14,846 bases of DNA from JAEMQF01 sp031396305 (GCA_031396305.1 JANNKM010000507.1:1-14846); one strand, 5' to 3'. Shown: positions 1-6,531, counted from the stretch's first letter. The notes: generated from the letters alone by a model not told the origin. Numbers and translations are program-made.

Positions 1-37
1 CGCTCGGCGCGCTCGGCAACCAGATCAACGATGTCGG
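1..37. repeat. 37-bp exact inverted repeat, copy 1 (window edge)
   Basis: The reverse complement of bases 1-37 is identical to bases 1151-1187 inside the DUF815 gene. Identity ends at base 38, where the complement is A while base 1150 is C; on the other side the window ends. The copy lies inside the Bug reading frame exactly where family similarity is lost. A chance 37-base identity is not credible. The shared ccgac at the boundary looks like microhomology at a strand switch. Confidence 0.93.
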
Positions 38-644
38 TCGTCGCCTGCGCACTACCGCGGTACGGAATGTGGTTCATGCGCAGGCCGGCCATCGACAGGA
101 ACAGCGCGGCGAACAGATGCTGACCGCTGCCGTTGCCCGACGAGGCGTAGTCCACCTGGCCGGGCCGCTCTTTCACATACGCGACCAATTCAGCGACGCT
201 TCGCACCGGCAATTTCGGGTTGACCACCAGCACGGCGGGCTCGCGGCCGAGCAGCGAGATCGGTGCGAAGTCGTCGAGCGGCTGGAAATTGAGCTTGGGG
301 TAGAGCGTCGCGCTGATCGCATTGGTCTGCGATGCGAGCAGCAAGGTGTAGCCGTCGGGCGGCGCCTTGGCGACAGTTTCGCTGCCGAGCGTCGCGCCCG
401 CCCCAGGCTTGTTCTCCACGTTGACCTGCTGCCCGAGGCGTTTGCTCAGTTCCTGCGCGATCGCCCGCGTCGGCCCGTCGACGGCGCCTCCCGCCGAAAA
501 AGGCACGACGATGCGAATCGGCCGGTTCGGGTACTCCTGAGCCTGGACTCCGGGTACGAGGCACGCAGCGGCCGCGCCGATCAGCAGCCGGCGCCGGCGG
601 GGCTGAACTTGCGCTGCGAATCGAGGCAGTGGGCTGTGTTTCAT
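1..644 (-). CDS. Bug/TctC-family tripartite tricarboxylate transporter substrate-binding protein, partial (3' end cut by window edge)
   Basis: This encodes the N-terminal 214 residues of a periplasmic extracytoplasmic binding protein of the Bug (Bordetella uptake gene) family, which captures small carboxylates or similar solutes. An arginine-rich N-region (RRRR at 16-19) precedes a hydrophobic stretch LLIGAAAACLV, with likely cleavage after VQA (35). The mature protein begins with the family hallmark YPNRPIRIVVPFSAGG (38-53), followed by ENKPGAG (77-83), APPDGYTLL (94-102) and NHIPYRGSAQATTD (191-204). The family is usually about 320-330 residues. The ATG at 644 sits just before the signal peptide, although no strong ribosome binding site precedes it. 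After Asp204 the Bug-like sequence stops: the remaining codons are an inverted copy of part of the downstream ATPase gene, so those residues are probably not genuine. The gene is divergent from the DUF815 gene, and the ligand cannot be inferred. Confidence 0.88.
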   Translation of the reverse strand, partial: MKHSPLPRFAAQVQPRRRRLLIGAAAACLVPGVQAQEYPNRPIRIVVPFSAGGAVDGPTRAIAQELSKRLGQQVNVENKPGAGATLGSETVAKAPPDGYTLLLASQTNAISATLYPKLNFQPLDDFAPISLLGREPAVLVVNPKLPVRSVAELVAYVKERPGQVDYASSGNGSGQHLFAALFLSMAGLRMNHIPYRGSAQATTDIVDLVAERAE

Positions 645-756
645 GGGAGCGTGAGGACATCTTCGACAGTCGCGTTGGGCGGATTCTGACGCACTGGCGC
701 AGGGGCCGGCCGCTACACTGCTCAGCCCCGCCCGAACCGCATCGAAACCGCGCCGC

Positions 757-1635
757 ATGTCAGCCCCGAACGTCGCCCTGAACCACCTGTTGTGTCGTGC
801 CGAGTCACTGCTCGTGCGCCTCGAAGCCGTGTTGCCGCATCCGTTGACGGCGCCGGATTGGGCAGCGGCATTTGCGTTTCGCTACCGCAAGCGCGGCGGC
901 TCGGGATGGATAGAGCCGGTGCGCCATGCAGCGACGATCCGATTGGACGATCTGGTCGAAGTGGAGCCGCAGAAAGAGCGCCTGGTGCGCAATACGGAGC
1001 AGTTTGTCGCCGGCAAACGCGCGAACAACGTGCTGCTCACCGGTGCGCGCGGAACGGGAAAAAGCTCGCTCATCAAAGCCTGTCTGAACCACTTTGCGCC
1101 GCGCGGTTTGCGCTTGATCGAAGTCGACAAGACTGACCTGATCGACCTGCCCGACATCGTTGATCTGGTTGCCGAGCGCGCCGAGCGCTACATCGTGTAT
1201 TGCGACGACCTGAGTTTCGACGAGGGCGAGCCCGGCTACAAGGCGCTGAAATCGATCCTCGACGGCTCGGTGTCGCAGTCGAGCGACAACGTGCTGATCT
1301 ATGCGACGAGCAATCGGCGCCATCTCCTGCCCGAATACATGAAAGAGAACCTGACCTACAAGCACACCGAGGACGGCGAGGTGCACCCCGGCGAAGTGAT
1401 CGAGGAGAAGATTTCCTTGTCGGAACGTTTCGGTCTGTGGGTCAGCTTCTATCCGTTCAGTCAGGAAGAGTATCTGGCCATCGTTGCCCAGTGGCTGCGT
1501 GGTTTCGGTGTAGACGAGTCGGCAATTTCCCAGGCGCGCCCGGAAAGCCTGGTCTGGGCGCTCGAACGCGGCTCAAGGTCCGGGCGGGTGGCCTACCAGT
1601 TTGCGAAAGACTATTCGGGAAGGCACGTCGCTTGA
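757..1635 (+). CDS. DUF815-family P-loop ATPase (AAA+-like)
   Basis: This 292-residue predicted cytoplasmic nucleotide-binding protein resembles the DUF815 family (AAA+ type), whose cellular role is not established. The Walker A motif GARGTGKS is at 96-103. A Walker B-like strand IVYCDD is at 146-151, with Asp150/Asp151 as candidate metal and catalytic acids. ATSNRR at 183-188 fits a sensor-1 region, and GSRSGRV at 272-278 fits an arginine-containing C-terminal motif. Residues 1-90 hold no motif I recognise. There is no signal peptide or membrane segment. The ATG at 757 has no clear ribosome binding site. The stop codon overlaps the proposed TTG start of the Nudix gene, so the two are probably co-transcribed; DUF815 and mutT are often neighbours in Burkholderiales, usually after argJ. 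Codons 132-144 contain the second copy of the 37-bp repeat, and here the sequence fits its family context. Confidence 0.9.
   Translation: MSAPNVALNHLLCRAESLLVRLEAVLPHPLTAPDWAAAFAFRYRKRGGSGWIEPVRHAATIRLDDLVEVEPQKERLVRNTEQFVAGKRANNVLLTGARGTGKSSLIKACLNHFAPRGLRLIEVDKTDLIDLPDIVDLVAERAERYIVYCDDLSFDEGEPGYKALKSILDGSVSQSSDNVLIYATSNRRHLLPEYMKENLTYKHTEDGEVHPGEVIEEKISLSERFGLWVSFYPFSQEEYLAIVAQWLRGFGVDESAISQARPESLVWALERGSRSGRVAYQFAKDYSGRHVA
1151..1187. repeat. 37-bp exact inverted repeat, copy 2 (source copy inside the DUF815 gene)
   Basis: This is identical to the reverse complement of bases 1-37. It encodes DIVDLVAERAER just before the Walker B strand and fits the reading frame and family context of the ATPase, so it is the native copy. 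The copy at the window edge is the misplaced one. Confidence 0.93.
1617..1623 (+). promoter_or_regulatory. Ribosome binding site deciding a TTG start for the Nudix gene
   Basis: GGGAAGG lies 8 bases before TTG at 1632, and that TTG overlaps the TGA stop of the ATPase gene (1633-1635). This arrangement suggests translational coupling. The only other early start-like codons in frame are GTGs much closer to the Nudix fold, with no clear ribosome binding site. Confidence 0.5.
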
Positions 1636-2120
1636 ACGCTCCCGCCGCTGCGCCTGCGGGAGTCGCCAGAACCGATCCTGCGAGAGACGCTTCGCCCGCG
1701 CAGCGCACACCCGTGGACGTTGCCGTGGGAGTGCTGATCGACGCGGCGGGACGGTTTCTGATGACGACGCGTCCGTTGGGCAAGGTGTTCGCCGGCTACT
1801 GGGAGTTTCCCGGGGGCAAGCTCGAGGCGGGGGAGACGACCGAGCAGGCCTTGAAGCGCGAGTTGCATGAGGAGCTTGGAATCGACATCGGCGCCGCGCA
1901 ACCGTGGAAAGTGGAGGTGATGGACTATTCTCACGCCCGGGTGCGACTGCATTTTTGCAAGGTCTTCTCCTGGGTCGGCGAGTTGGAAATGCGTGAAGGC
2001 CAGATCCACGCCTGGCAGACGTTGCCGGTCGACGTCACGCCGTTGTTGCCCGGCAGCCTGCCCGTATTGCGCTGGTTCGCCGATGAGCAGGGCTTTGCCG
2101 GCGCGGCACACGCCGGCTAG
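1632..2120 (+). CDS. mutT: MutT-type Nudix hydrolase (probable 8-oxo-dGTP diphosphatase)
   Basis: MutT removes oxidised 8-oxo-dGTP from the nucleotide pool by hydrolysing it to the monophosphate and pyrophosphate. With the proposed TTG start the product has 162 residues. The fold begins near VDVAVGVLID (28-37), and GYWEFPGGKLEAGE (55-68) leads into a perfect Nudix box: Gly62, Glu68, then REL-HEE-LGI at 76-84, with Glu77, Glu80 and Glu81 as expected metal ligands. The first 27 residues are low-complexity, rich in Ala and Pro, and could be shorter if a later start is used. The reading frame stays open upstream through the ATPase gene, but that part is antisense-like shadow. Downstream, 25 bases separate it from hisI. 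In related genomes I would expect yacG, zapD or coaE next, so the neighbourhood changes here. Substrate specificity is inferred from context and length. Confidence 0.87.
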   Translation: MNAPAAAPAGVARTDPARDASPAQRTPVDVAVGVLIDAAGRFLMTTRPLGKVFAGYWEFPGGKLEAGETTEQALKRELHEELGIDIGAAQPWKVEVMDYSHARVRLHFCKVFSWVGELEMREGQIHAWQTLPVDVTPLLPGSLPVLRWFADEQGFAGAAHAG

Positions 2121-2145
2121 AAAGCGCACCGGTACACTGGTCGGC

Positions 2146-2538
2146 ATGGACTGGCTGACTGAAATCAAGTGGGATGCACAAGGCTTGGTGCCCGTGATTG
2201 CGCAGGAGGCCGGCAGCAATGATGTGTTGATGTTCGCCTACATGAATGCCGACGCTCTGAAGCAGACCGTGCAAAGCGGTGAAGCGGTGTATTTCAGCCG
2301 CTCGCGGCAGCGGCTGTGGCACAAGGGAGAAGAAAGCGGTCATGTGCAGAAAGTGCTGGAAGTGCGCCTGGATTGCGACCACGACGTGGTGCTGCTCAAG
2401 GTTGAACAACGCGGCCATGACCCGTCGATCGCCTGCCATACCGGGCGCCACTCGTGCTTCTTCCAGCTGCTGCGCGACGGGGCATGGACAACCGTCGATC
2501 CGGTCTTGAAAGATCCGGCGCGAATCTACACATCCTGA
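2146..2538 (+). CDS. hisI: Phosphoribosyl-AMP cyclohydrolase
   Basis: HisI opens the adenine ring of phosphoribosyl-AMP, the third step of histidine synthesis, in the cytoplasm. The product has 130 residues, the normal size for the single-domain enzyme. Family hallmarks are LMFAYMNADAL (28-38), YFSRSRQRLWHKGEESGH (49-66), the metal-binding DCDHD (76-80) and CHTGRHSCFF (97-106). Cys77, Cys97 and Cys104 are the expected zinc ligands, and Asp76, Asp78 and Asp80 the magnesium ligands. The ATG at 2146 was chosen because it precedes the conserved start MDWLTEIKW; the frame is open 51 codons further upstream but only as shadow of mutT. hisE follows after 15 bases. HisF, which often lies immediately upstream of hisI, is not in the window; its place is taken by mutT. 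Confidence 0.96.
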   Translation: MDWLTEIKWDAQGLVPVIAQEAGSNDVLMFAYMNADALKQTVQSGEAVYFSRSRQRLWHKGEESGHVQKVLEVRLDCDHDVVLLKVEQRGHDPSIACHTGRHSCFFQLLRDGAWTTVDPVLKDPARIYTS

Positions 2539-2553
2539 TGGGGCTGATGCACC

Positions 2554-2904
2554 GTGTTGAACAGCAACCAGACCCTGGAACGCTTGGCGCAGGTGATCGA
2601 GGCTCGCCGAAAGGGCGACCCGGACAAGAGTTATGTCGCGCGGCTCATGGCCAAGGGCACCGACGCGATACTGAAGAAGATCGGTGAAGAGGCCACCGAG
2701 ACGGTGATGGCGTGCAAAGACGGCGATACCCGGAAAATCGTTCATGAAGTCGCCGACCTGTGGTTTCACAGCATGCTCGCGCTGGCGGCGTTTGGCCTGT
2801 CCCCCGCCGACGTGTTGAAGGAACTTGAGCGACGCGAAGGCCAGTCGGGGCTGGAGGAATTTGCGGCGCGCAAACTTGAGGTGCGCGAAGGAGACGGCAC
2901 ATGA
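2554..2904 (+). CDS. hisE: Phosphoribosyl-ATP pyrophosphohydrolase
   Basis: HisE converts phosphoribosyl-ATP to phosphoribosyl-AMP, the second histidine step, feeding HisI encoded just upstream. The product has 116 residues, an all-alpha MazG-like fold of typical length. Recognisable motifs are GDPDKSYVARLMAKG (21-35), KKIGEEATET (41-50, the acidic metal-binding helix) and HEVADLWFHSMLAL (64-77). The start is GTG at 2554; a TTG immediately follows and could serve instead. The GGGG stretch near 2540 is the only upstream purine run. The stop codon overlaps the ATG of the next gene (ATGA at 2901-2904), indicating translational coupling. HisI and HisE are separate genes here, unlike the fused HisIE of enterobacteria. 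Confidence 0.95.
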   Translation: MLNSNQTLERLAQVIEARRKGDPDKSYVARLMAKGTDAILKKIGEEATETVMACKDGDTRKIVHEVADLWFHSMLALAAFGLSPADVLKELERREGQSGLEEFAARKLEVREGDGT

Positions 2905-3284
2905 ACGAGGTGATCTCTGTCGGCGAGCGCGAGAAGTCGCTGAAATCCACCGGACACATCAGCTACCTGCTGCACACCATCGTAGCCATCGGCGCCGTGT
3001 TGCCGGGCGTGCAGGCGAGCGTCGTGCTGTTGATCGTGGCGTTCATCATCGATGTCGTCAAGAAAGACGATGCGCTGGGTAGTTGGCAGGAGTCTCACTT
3101 CCGCTGGCGCATCCGCAGCGTGCTGTGGGCCGGCGGGCTGTATCTCGTCACGTCATGGCTGTGGTTGTTGTTCCTGGTGCCGGGTTGGATCGCCTGGGGC
3201 ATCATTTCGATCTGGTTCCTGTACCGCGTCGTGCGCGGCTGGCTCAATCTGAACAGCAACACGCCGATGCCTGTACCCGATTGA
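2901..3284 (+). CDS. Small DUF4870-like inner-membrane protein
   Basis: This 127-residue membrane protein has no known reaction. Hydrophobic segments lie at about 19-51 (one long or two short spans with a Gly/Pro kink at VLPGV), 73-93 and 95-112. A conserved-looking cytoplasmic motif ESHFRWRIRSVLW (64-76) sits between the spans, as in DUF4870-type proteins. The C-terminus is short and polar. Its start overlaps the hisE stop by four bases and a HIT-family gene follows after 19 bases, so it belongs to the hisI-hisE transcript. A membrane protein in this position between hisE and the HIT gene is familiar from other Burkholderiales, which suggests the arrangement is conserved, but I cannot infer its role from that. 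Confidence 0.82.
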   Translation: MNEVISVGEREKSLKSTGHISYLLHTIVAIGAVLPGVQASVVLLIVAFIIDVVKKDDALGSWQESHFRWRIRSVLWAGGLYLVTSWLWLLFLVPGWIAWGIISIWFLYRVVRGWLNLNSNTPMPVPD

Positions 3285-3303
3285 AATCAGCAATGGACAA
3301 GCG

Positions 3304-3651
3304 ATGACCCACGATCCAGGCTGCATGTTCTGCAAAATCGCCGCCGGCAAGATCCCGAGCCGCAAGGTTCATGAAGACGACCAGGTGTTCGGCTTTCACG
3401 ACATCGCACCTTGGGCGCCAGTGCACTTCCTGCTGATCCCGAAGCAGCATATCGCCACGCTCTACGACATCAATGACTCGCACCAGGCCATGCTCGGCCA
3501 TATGTTGCGGTTGGCGCCGCGGCTGGCCGTGGACCTTGGCGTGACGAATGGTTTCCGGACGCTGATCAATACCGGCGAGGATGGGCGCCAGGAAGTTCAG
3601 CATGTTCACATGCATGTCATGGGTGGGCCGCGGCCATGGGCCAAGGGTTGA
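3304..3651 (+). CDS. hinT: HIT-family (histidine triad) nucleotide-binding protein
   Basis: HIT proteins of the HinT branch hydrolyse adenosine phosphoramidates and related AMP conjugates in the cytoplasm; the physiological substrate is uncertain. The product has 115 residues, close to the usual 115-120. It starts with CMFCKIAAGKIPS (7-19), whose Cys7 and Cys10 suggest the zinc-binding subtype, followed by HFLLIPKQHI (41-50). The catalytic histidine triad HVHMHVMGG is at 100-108, with His102 as the expected nucleophile. The ATG at 3304 is preceded by a GGA at 3295-3297. The gene is the last member of the his-linked group; a 127-base gap with a candidate promoter separates it from tatA. Membership in the HIT superfamily is secure, the exact HinT assignment less so. 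Confidence 0.92.
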   Translation: MTHDPGCMFCKIAAGKIPSRKVHEDDQVFGFHDIAPWAPVHFLLIPKQHIATLYDINDSHQAMLGHMLRLAPRLAVDLGVTNGFRTLINTGEDGRQEVQHVHMHVMGGPRPWAKG

Positions 3652-3736
3652 TCGACTTTCCTGTCCCGGGAATATGCGTTTCCGAATCGAGGGGTTGAAC
3701 CTAGTGGTGTCATCCGGACTCCGACCCTCACTGGCC

Positions 3737-3742
3737 TAGAAT
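3737..3742 (+). promoter_or_regulatory. Candidate -10 element upstream of tatABC
   Basis: TAGAAT at 3737-3742 matches five of six positions of the sigma-70 -10 consensus and lies 36 bases before the tatA start in a 127-base gene-free gap. No convincing -35 hexamer sits 16-18 bases upstream; TTGAAC at 3695-3700 is too far away. A tatA-proximal promoter is plausible but unproven. Confidence 0.35.
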
Positions 3743-3778
3743 TGCCCGCTCGTCATACGGCGTCACAAGGAGATCGGC

Positions 3779-4024
3779 ATGGGTTCTTTCAGCATTTGGC
3801 ACTGGTTGATCGTGCTCGTGATCGTCGTGCTTGTCTTTGGCACCAAGAAGCTCAAGAACATCGGCGCTGACCTGGGTGGCGCCGTGAAGGGCTTCAAGGA
3901 CGGCGTCAAGGACGGTGGCGCCGCGAACGCCGACGCTGCCTCAGCGGCGCAGCAGCAGGTGTCGACAGCCCAGAAGGCCGCCGACGCGAATACGGTGGAC
4001 GTCGAGGCGACGCGCAAGTCTTGA
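3779..4024 (+). CDS. tatA: Twin-arginine translocase subunit TatA
   Basis: TatA oligomerises at the inner membrane to let folded proteins through the Tat pathway. The product has 81 residues. It has a short N-terminal membrane helix (about 5-20, SIWHWLIVLVIVVLVF), the invariant hinge FGTKKLKNIG (20-29), and an amphipathic helix with DLGGAVKGFKDGVKDG (31-46). A polar Ala/Gln-rich tail follows. AAGGAG at 3767-3772 is a strong ribosome binding site six bases before the ATG. tatB follows after 37 bases and tatC after that, giving a complete translocase operon. Nothing is missing compared with the family. Confidence 0.97.
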   Translation: MGSFSIWHWLIVLVIVVLVFGTKKLKNIGADLGGAVKGFKDGVKDGGAANADAASAAQQQVSTAQKAADANTVDVEATRKS

Positions 4025-4061
4025 ACGCCGGCAAGCTCGCGAGCCTGCTACCGGAGGCGCC

Positions 4062-4547
4062 ATGATCGACTTCGGATTCGACAAGATCGCACTCATCGGC
4101 GCCGTGGCGCTGATCGTGATCGGGCCGGAAAAGTTGCCGCGCGTCGCGCGTACCGTCGGCCACTTCATCGGCAAGGCGCAGCGCTACGTGGCTGACGTCA
4201 AGGCCGAAGTGAACCGGTCGATCGAACTCGAAGAGCTGAAGAAAATGAAGAGTCAGGTCGAGGACGCGGCGCGCGACGTGGAGCAGACCGTGTCGAACCA
4301 GATTCACCAGACGAGTTCCGAATTCGACAAGACTTGGCAGGATGCGACCGGCAGCATTTCCGGCCCGGGATCGACTGGCGAGACCTGGACGCCCCCGCCG
4401 CCAGCCTACAAACACCCGGGCAAACGTTGGCGCTTGAAGCGCGGCGCGACGCCGCAGTGGTACAAGCAGCGCCAAGGGATCCGCGTGAGAGCCCAGTCGG
4501 GCGCCGCGCGCGTGGCACGCTACCGCCCACCGCGCGCCGCGACTTGA
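4062..4547 (+). CDS. tatB: Sec-independent translocase subunit TatB
   Basis: TatB forms the twin-arginine signal receptor together with TatC. The product has 161 residues. The N-terminal membrane helix spans about 6-20 and is followed by the family motif GPEKLPRVAR (21-30), then an amphipathic helix with KAQRYVADVKAEVNRSIEL (38-56) and a long, charged, probably helical stretch to about 90. The tail from 118 is strongly basic (KHPGKRWRLKRG and onward), as I recall for betaproteobacterial TatB. The ATG at 4062 was chosen because GGAGG (4053-4057) precedes it and the protein begins directly with the helix; the frame is open further upstream only as shadow of tatA. tatC begins seven bases after the stop. 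Confidence 0.96.
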   Translation: MIDFGFDKIALIGAVALIVIGPEKLPRVARTVGHFIGKAQRYVADVKAEVNRSIELEELKKMKSQVEDAARDVEQTVSNQIHQTSSEFDKTWQDATGSISGPGSTGETWTPPPPAYKHPGKRWRLKRGATPQWYKQRQGIRVRAQSGAARVARYRPPRAAT

Positions 4548-4554
4548 GGCTCGC

Positions 4555-5340
4555 ATGAGCGCCAAGCCTGACGAGCCCGACGAACTCGCGGGCACCGAGC
4601 AGCCCTTTGTCTCGCACTTGGTGGAGTTGCGCGACCGGCTGGTGCGCGCGACCATCGCCGTGGGTGTGTGTTTTGCCGCGTTGGCGCTCTGGCCCGGGCC
4701 GGCCAATCTGTACGACCTGCTCGCCGCGCCGTTGGTCGCACATCTCCCGCAGGGCACGACGTTGATTGCGACGAATGTCATTTCGCCATTCCTCGTGCCG
4801 CTGAAGATCACGTTGCTTGCGGCCTTCTTGCTGGCCTTGCCGGTCGTGCTCTACCAGGTCTGGGCGTTTGTCGCGCCGGGTCTTTATACGCACGAGAAAC
4901 GGTTGGTCATGCCGCTCGTGATCTCGAGCACGCTGTTGTTCTTCGTCGGCGTCGGGTTCTGCTATTTCTTTGTGTTCGGCCAGGTGTTCAAGTTCATCCA
5001 AAGCTTTGCGCCGAAAAGCATCACGGCGGCGCCTGACATCGAGGCCTATCTCAGCTTCGTGCTGACGATGTTCATTGCGTTCGGGGCGGCATTCGAGGTT
5101 CCGGTCGTCGTGATGGTGCTGGCGCGGATGGGGCTGGTGAGCATCGAGAAGTTGAAGGCGTTTCGCAGCTACTTCATCGTGCTCGCGTTCATCGTCGCGG
5201 CGATCATCACTCCACCCGATGTGGTGTCGCAGCTGGCCTTGGCAATTCCGATGTGCCTGCTCTACGAGGTGGGTATCTGGGCGGCGCAGATCTTCATTCG
5301 CAATACCCAGCCGCCAGCGGCGCAGACCCCGAAGCCCTGA
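4555..5340 (+). CDS. tatC: Twin-arginine translocase subunit TatC
   Basis: TatC is the multi-span core of the Tat receptor and reads the twin-arginine motif of substrates. The product has 261 residues, the usual length, with six predicted membrane helices. Signature stretches are HLVELRDRLV (21-30) with Glu24, FVAPGLYTHEKR (105-116) with Glu114, the loop-helix EAYLSFVLTMFIAFGAAFEVP (163-183, of which Glu181 matches the conserved membrane glutamate) and AAIITPPDVVSQ (215-226). These match the known signal-peptide-binding positions in E. coli TatC by motif. A GAGG overlapping the tatB stop serves as ribosome binding site. The gene converges on the protease gene, with only nine bases between the two stop codons and no T-rich terminator visible. 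Confidence 0.97.
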   Translation: MSAKPDEPDELAGTEQPFVSHLVELRDRLVRATIAVGVCFAALALWPGPANLYDLLAAPLVAHLPQGTTLIATNVISPFLVPLKITLLAAFLLALPVVLYQVWAFVAPGLYTHEKRLVMPLVISSTLLFFVGVGFCYFFVFGQVFKFIQSFAPKSITAAPDIEAYLSFVLTMFIAFGAAFEVPVVVMVLARMGLVSIEKLKAFRSYFIVLAFIVAAIITPPDVVSQLALAIPMCLLYEVGIWAAQIFIRNTQPPAAQTPKP

Positions 5341-5349
5341 GCAAGCCCG

Positions 5350-6531
5350 TCAGCGCGGATTGCGCTGCGGCCGCGCCTTGGGCCGCTGCGCGACAGTGAT
5401 ATCCAGTTCGATTGCCGCGTCGCCGCGCTGCACGCTGACGATGGCATGCGCCTGCGGCCGCAATGCGGCAACAGCGCTCAGCAATTGCGCAGTGTTTGTC
5501 ACCGGAGCCCCGGCGATCTTCACGACGACATCCCCAGGCCGCAGGCCGGCGGTACTTGCCGGGCCGTTGTGCAGCACGCCGGTGATCAACACGCCCTGCT
5601 TGATCGGCAGATTCAACGTCTGGGCGATTTCAAGTGTCAGGTCGCGAGGTTCGACGCCGATCCAGCCCCGGACGACATGCCCGTCTTGAATCAGGCCTTG
5701 CATCACCAGCATGGCCGTGCTCGCTGGAATCGCAAAACCGATTCCCATGTTGCCGCCGGTGCGCGAGTAGATGGCGGTGTTGATGCCCAGCAGATTTCCG
5801 CTGGCGTCGACCAGTGCGCCCCCGGAATTGCCGGGGTTGATCGCGGCATCGGTCTGGATGAAGTTCTCGAATGTATTGATGCCAAGCTGGTTGCGCCCCA
5901 GCGCGCTGATGATTCCCGAGGTCACGGTTTGCCCCACACCGAAGGGATTGCCGATCGCGAGCACCACGTCGCCAACCTGCAACTGTTCGCTGTTGCCGAT
6001 GCCGATGACGGGTAGGCGATCGAGTTCGATTTTCAGTACGGCCAGGTCGGTATCCGGATCGGTGCCGACCAAGCGTGCCTTGGCTTGGCGGCCATCGGTC
6101 AACATCACTTCGATATCGTCGGCGCCTTCGATCACATGGTTGTTCGTCAACAGATGGCCGTTGGCCGCGACAATCACGCCCGAACCGAGGCCGACTTGCG
6201 CGTCCTGCGGCATCTGCCGCGAGCGCTCGCCGAAGAAGAACTGAAACCAGGGGTCGTTTGCATTCGGATTGCGCGTCGGTGCCTTGCTGGCCGTGATGCT
6301 GACGACGGCGGGAGTCGCGCGTTTGGCGGCGGCGCTGTAGCTGCTCGCCGCCGTTGGCGCGCTCAGCAAGATCGGCTGCAAAGCGCCCGTGGGTTCGGCG
6401 CTCGTCGATGTAGACGCTGGCATGGCCGCTTCGTGCCGCTTCAGCCACTCAGGCTTGAGCGTGGCCACGACAAACAGCATGGCAACCGCGACGGTGACAG
6501 CTTGGGAGAAAATGAGCCAGGTTCTGCGCAT
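5350..6531 (-). CDS. Membrane-anchored S1C serine protease (DegS/DegQ/Do-like, one PDZ domain)
   Basis: This is a trypsin-fold envelope protease of the HtrA family that probably acts on misfolded or signalling proteins in the periplasm. It has 393 residues. A single N-terminal hydrophobic segment (about 5-24) without a clear signal-peptidase site suggests a membrane anchor. A low-complexity linker (36-68) follows. The protease domain carries His132 (TNNHVIEG), Asp162 (DPDTDLAVLK) and Ser236 (NPGNSGGAL), a complete catalytic triad. One PDZ domain lies at about 285-382 (RGWIGVEP to the end of the last strand). The anchor plus single PDZ is the DegS/AlgW layout, yet in betaproteobacteria such genes are usually annotated just as Do-like, so a sigma-E sensing role is only inferred. 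No good ribosome binding site precedes the ATG. It converges on tatC and is divergent from pdxA. Confidence 0.93.
   Translation of the reverse strand: MRRTWLIFSQAVTVAVAMLFVVATLKPEWLKRHEAAMPASTSTSAEPTGALQPILLSAPTAASSYSAAAKRATPAVVSITASKAPTRNPNANDPWFQFFFGERSRQMPQDAQVGLGSGVIVAANGHLLTNNHVIEGADDIEVMLTDGRQAKARLVGTDPDTDLAVLKIELDRLPVIGIGNSEQLQVGDVVLAIGNPFGVGQTVTSGIISALGRNQLGINTFENFIQTDAAINPGNSGGALVDASGNLLGINTAIYSRTGGNMGIGFAIPASTAMLVMQGLIQDGHVVRGWIGVEPRDLTLEIAQTLNLPIKQGVLITGVLHNGPASTAGLRPGDVVVKIAGAPVTNTAQLLSAVAALRPQAHAIVSVQRGDAAIELDITVAQRPKARPQRNPR

Noticed and set aside
69..689. Open reading frame of 206 codons on the plus strand opposite the Bug gene
   Set aside because: The minus-strand frame shows a complete signal peptide and Bug-family motifs, while the plus-strand product is Arg-rich with no recognisable family. 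It is antisense shadow typical of GC-rich DNA.
714..719. TACACT as a -10 element before the ATPase gene, and the same hexamer at 2133-2138 before hisI
   Set aside because: Only four of six consensus positions match and no -35 hexamer is found at suitable spacing in either place.
1200..1631. In-frame upstream extension of the Nudix reading frame inside the ATPase gene
   Set aside because: It is out-of-frame translation of a gene with clear Walker motifs; a ribosome binding site and stop-start overlap support the start at 1632.
5351..5367. Six-pair hairpin CAGCGC-loop-GCGCTG at the tatC/protease convergent end as terminator
   Set aside because: No T-run follows on either strand, and most of it lies within the last codons of the protease gene.
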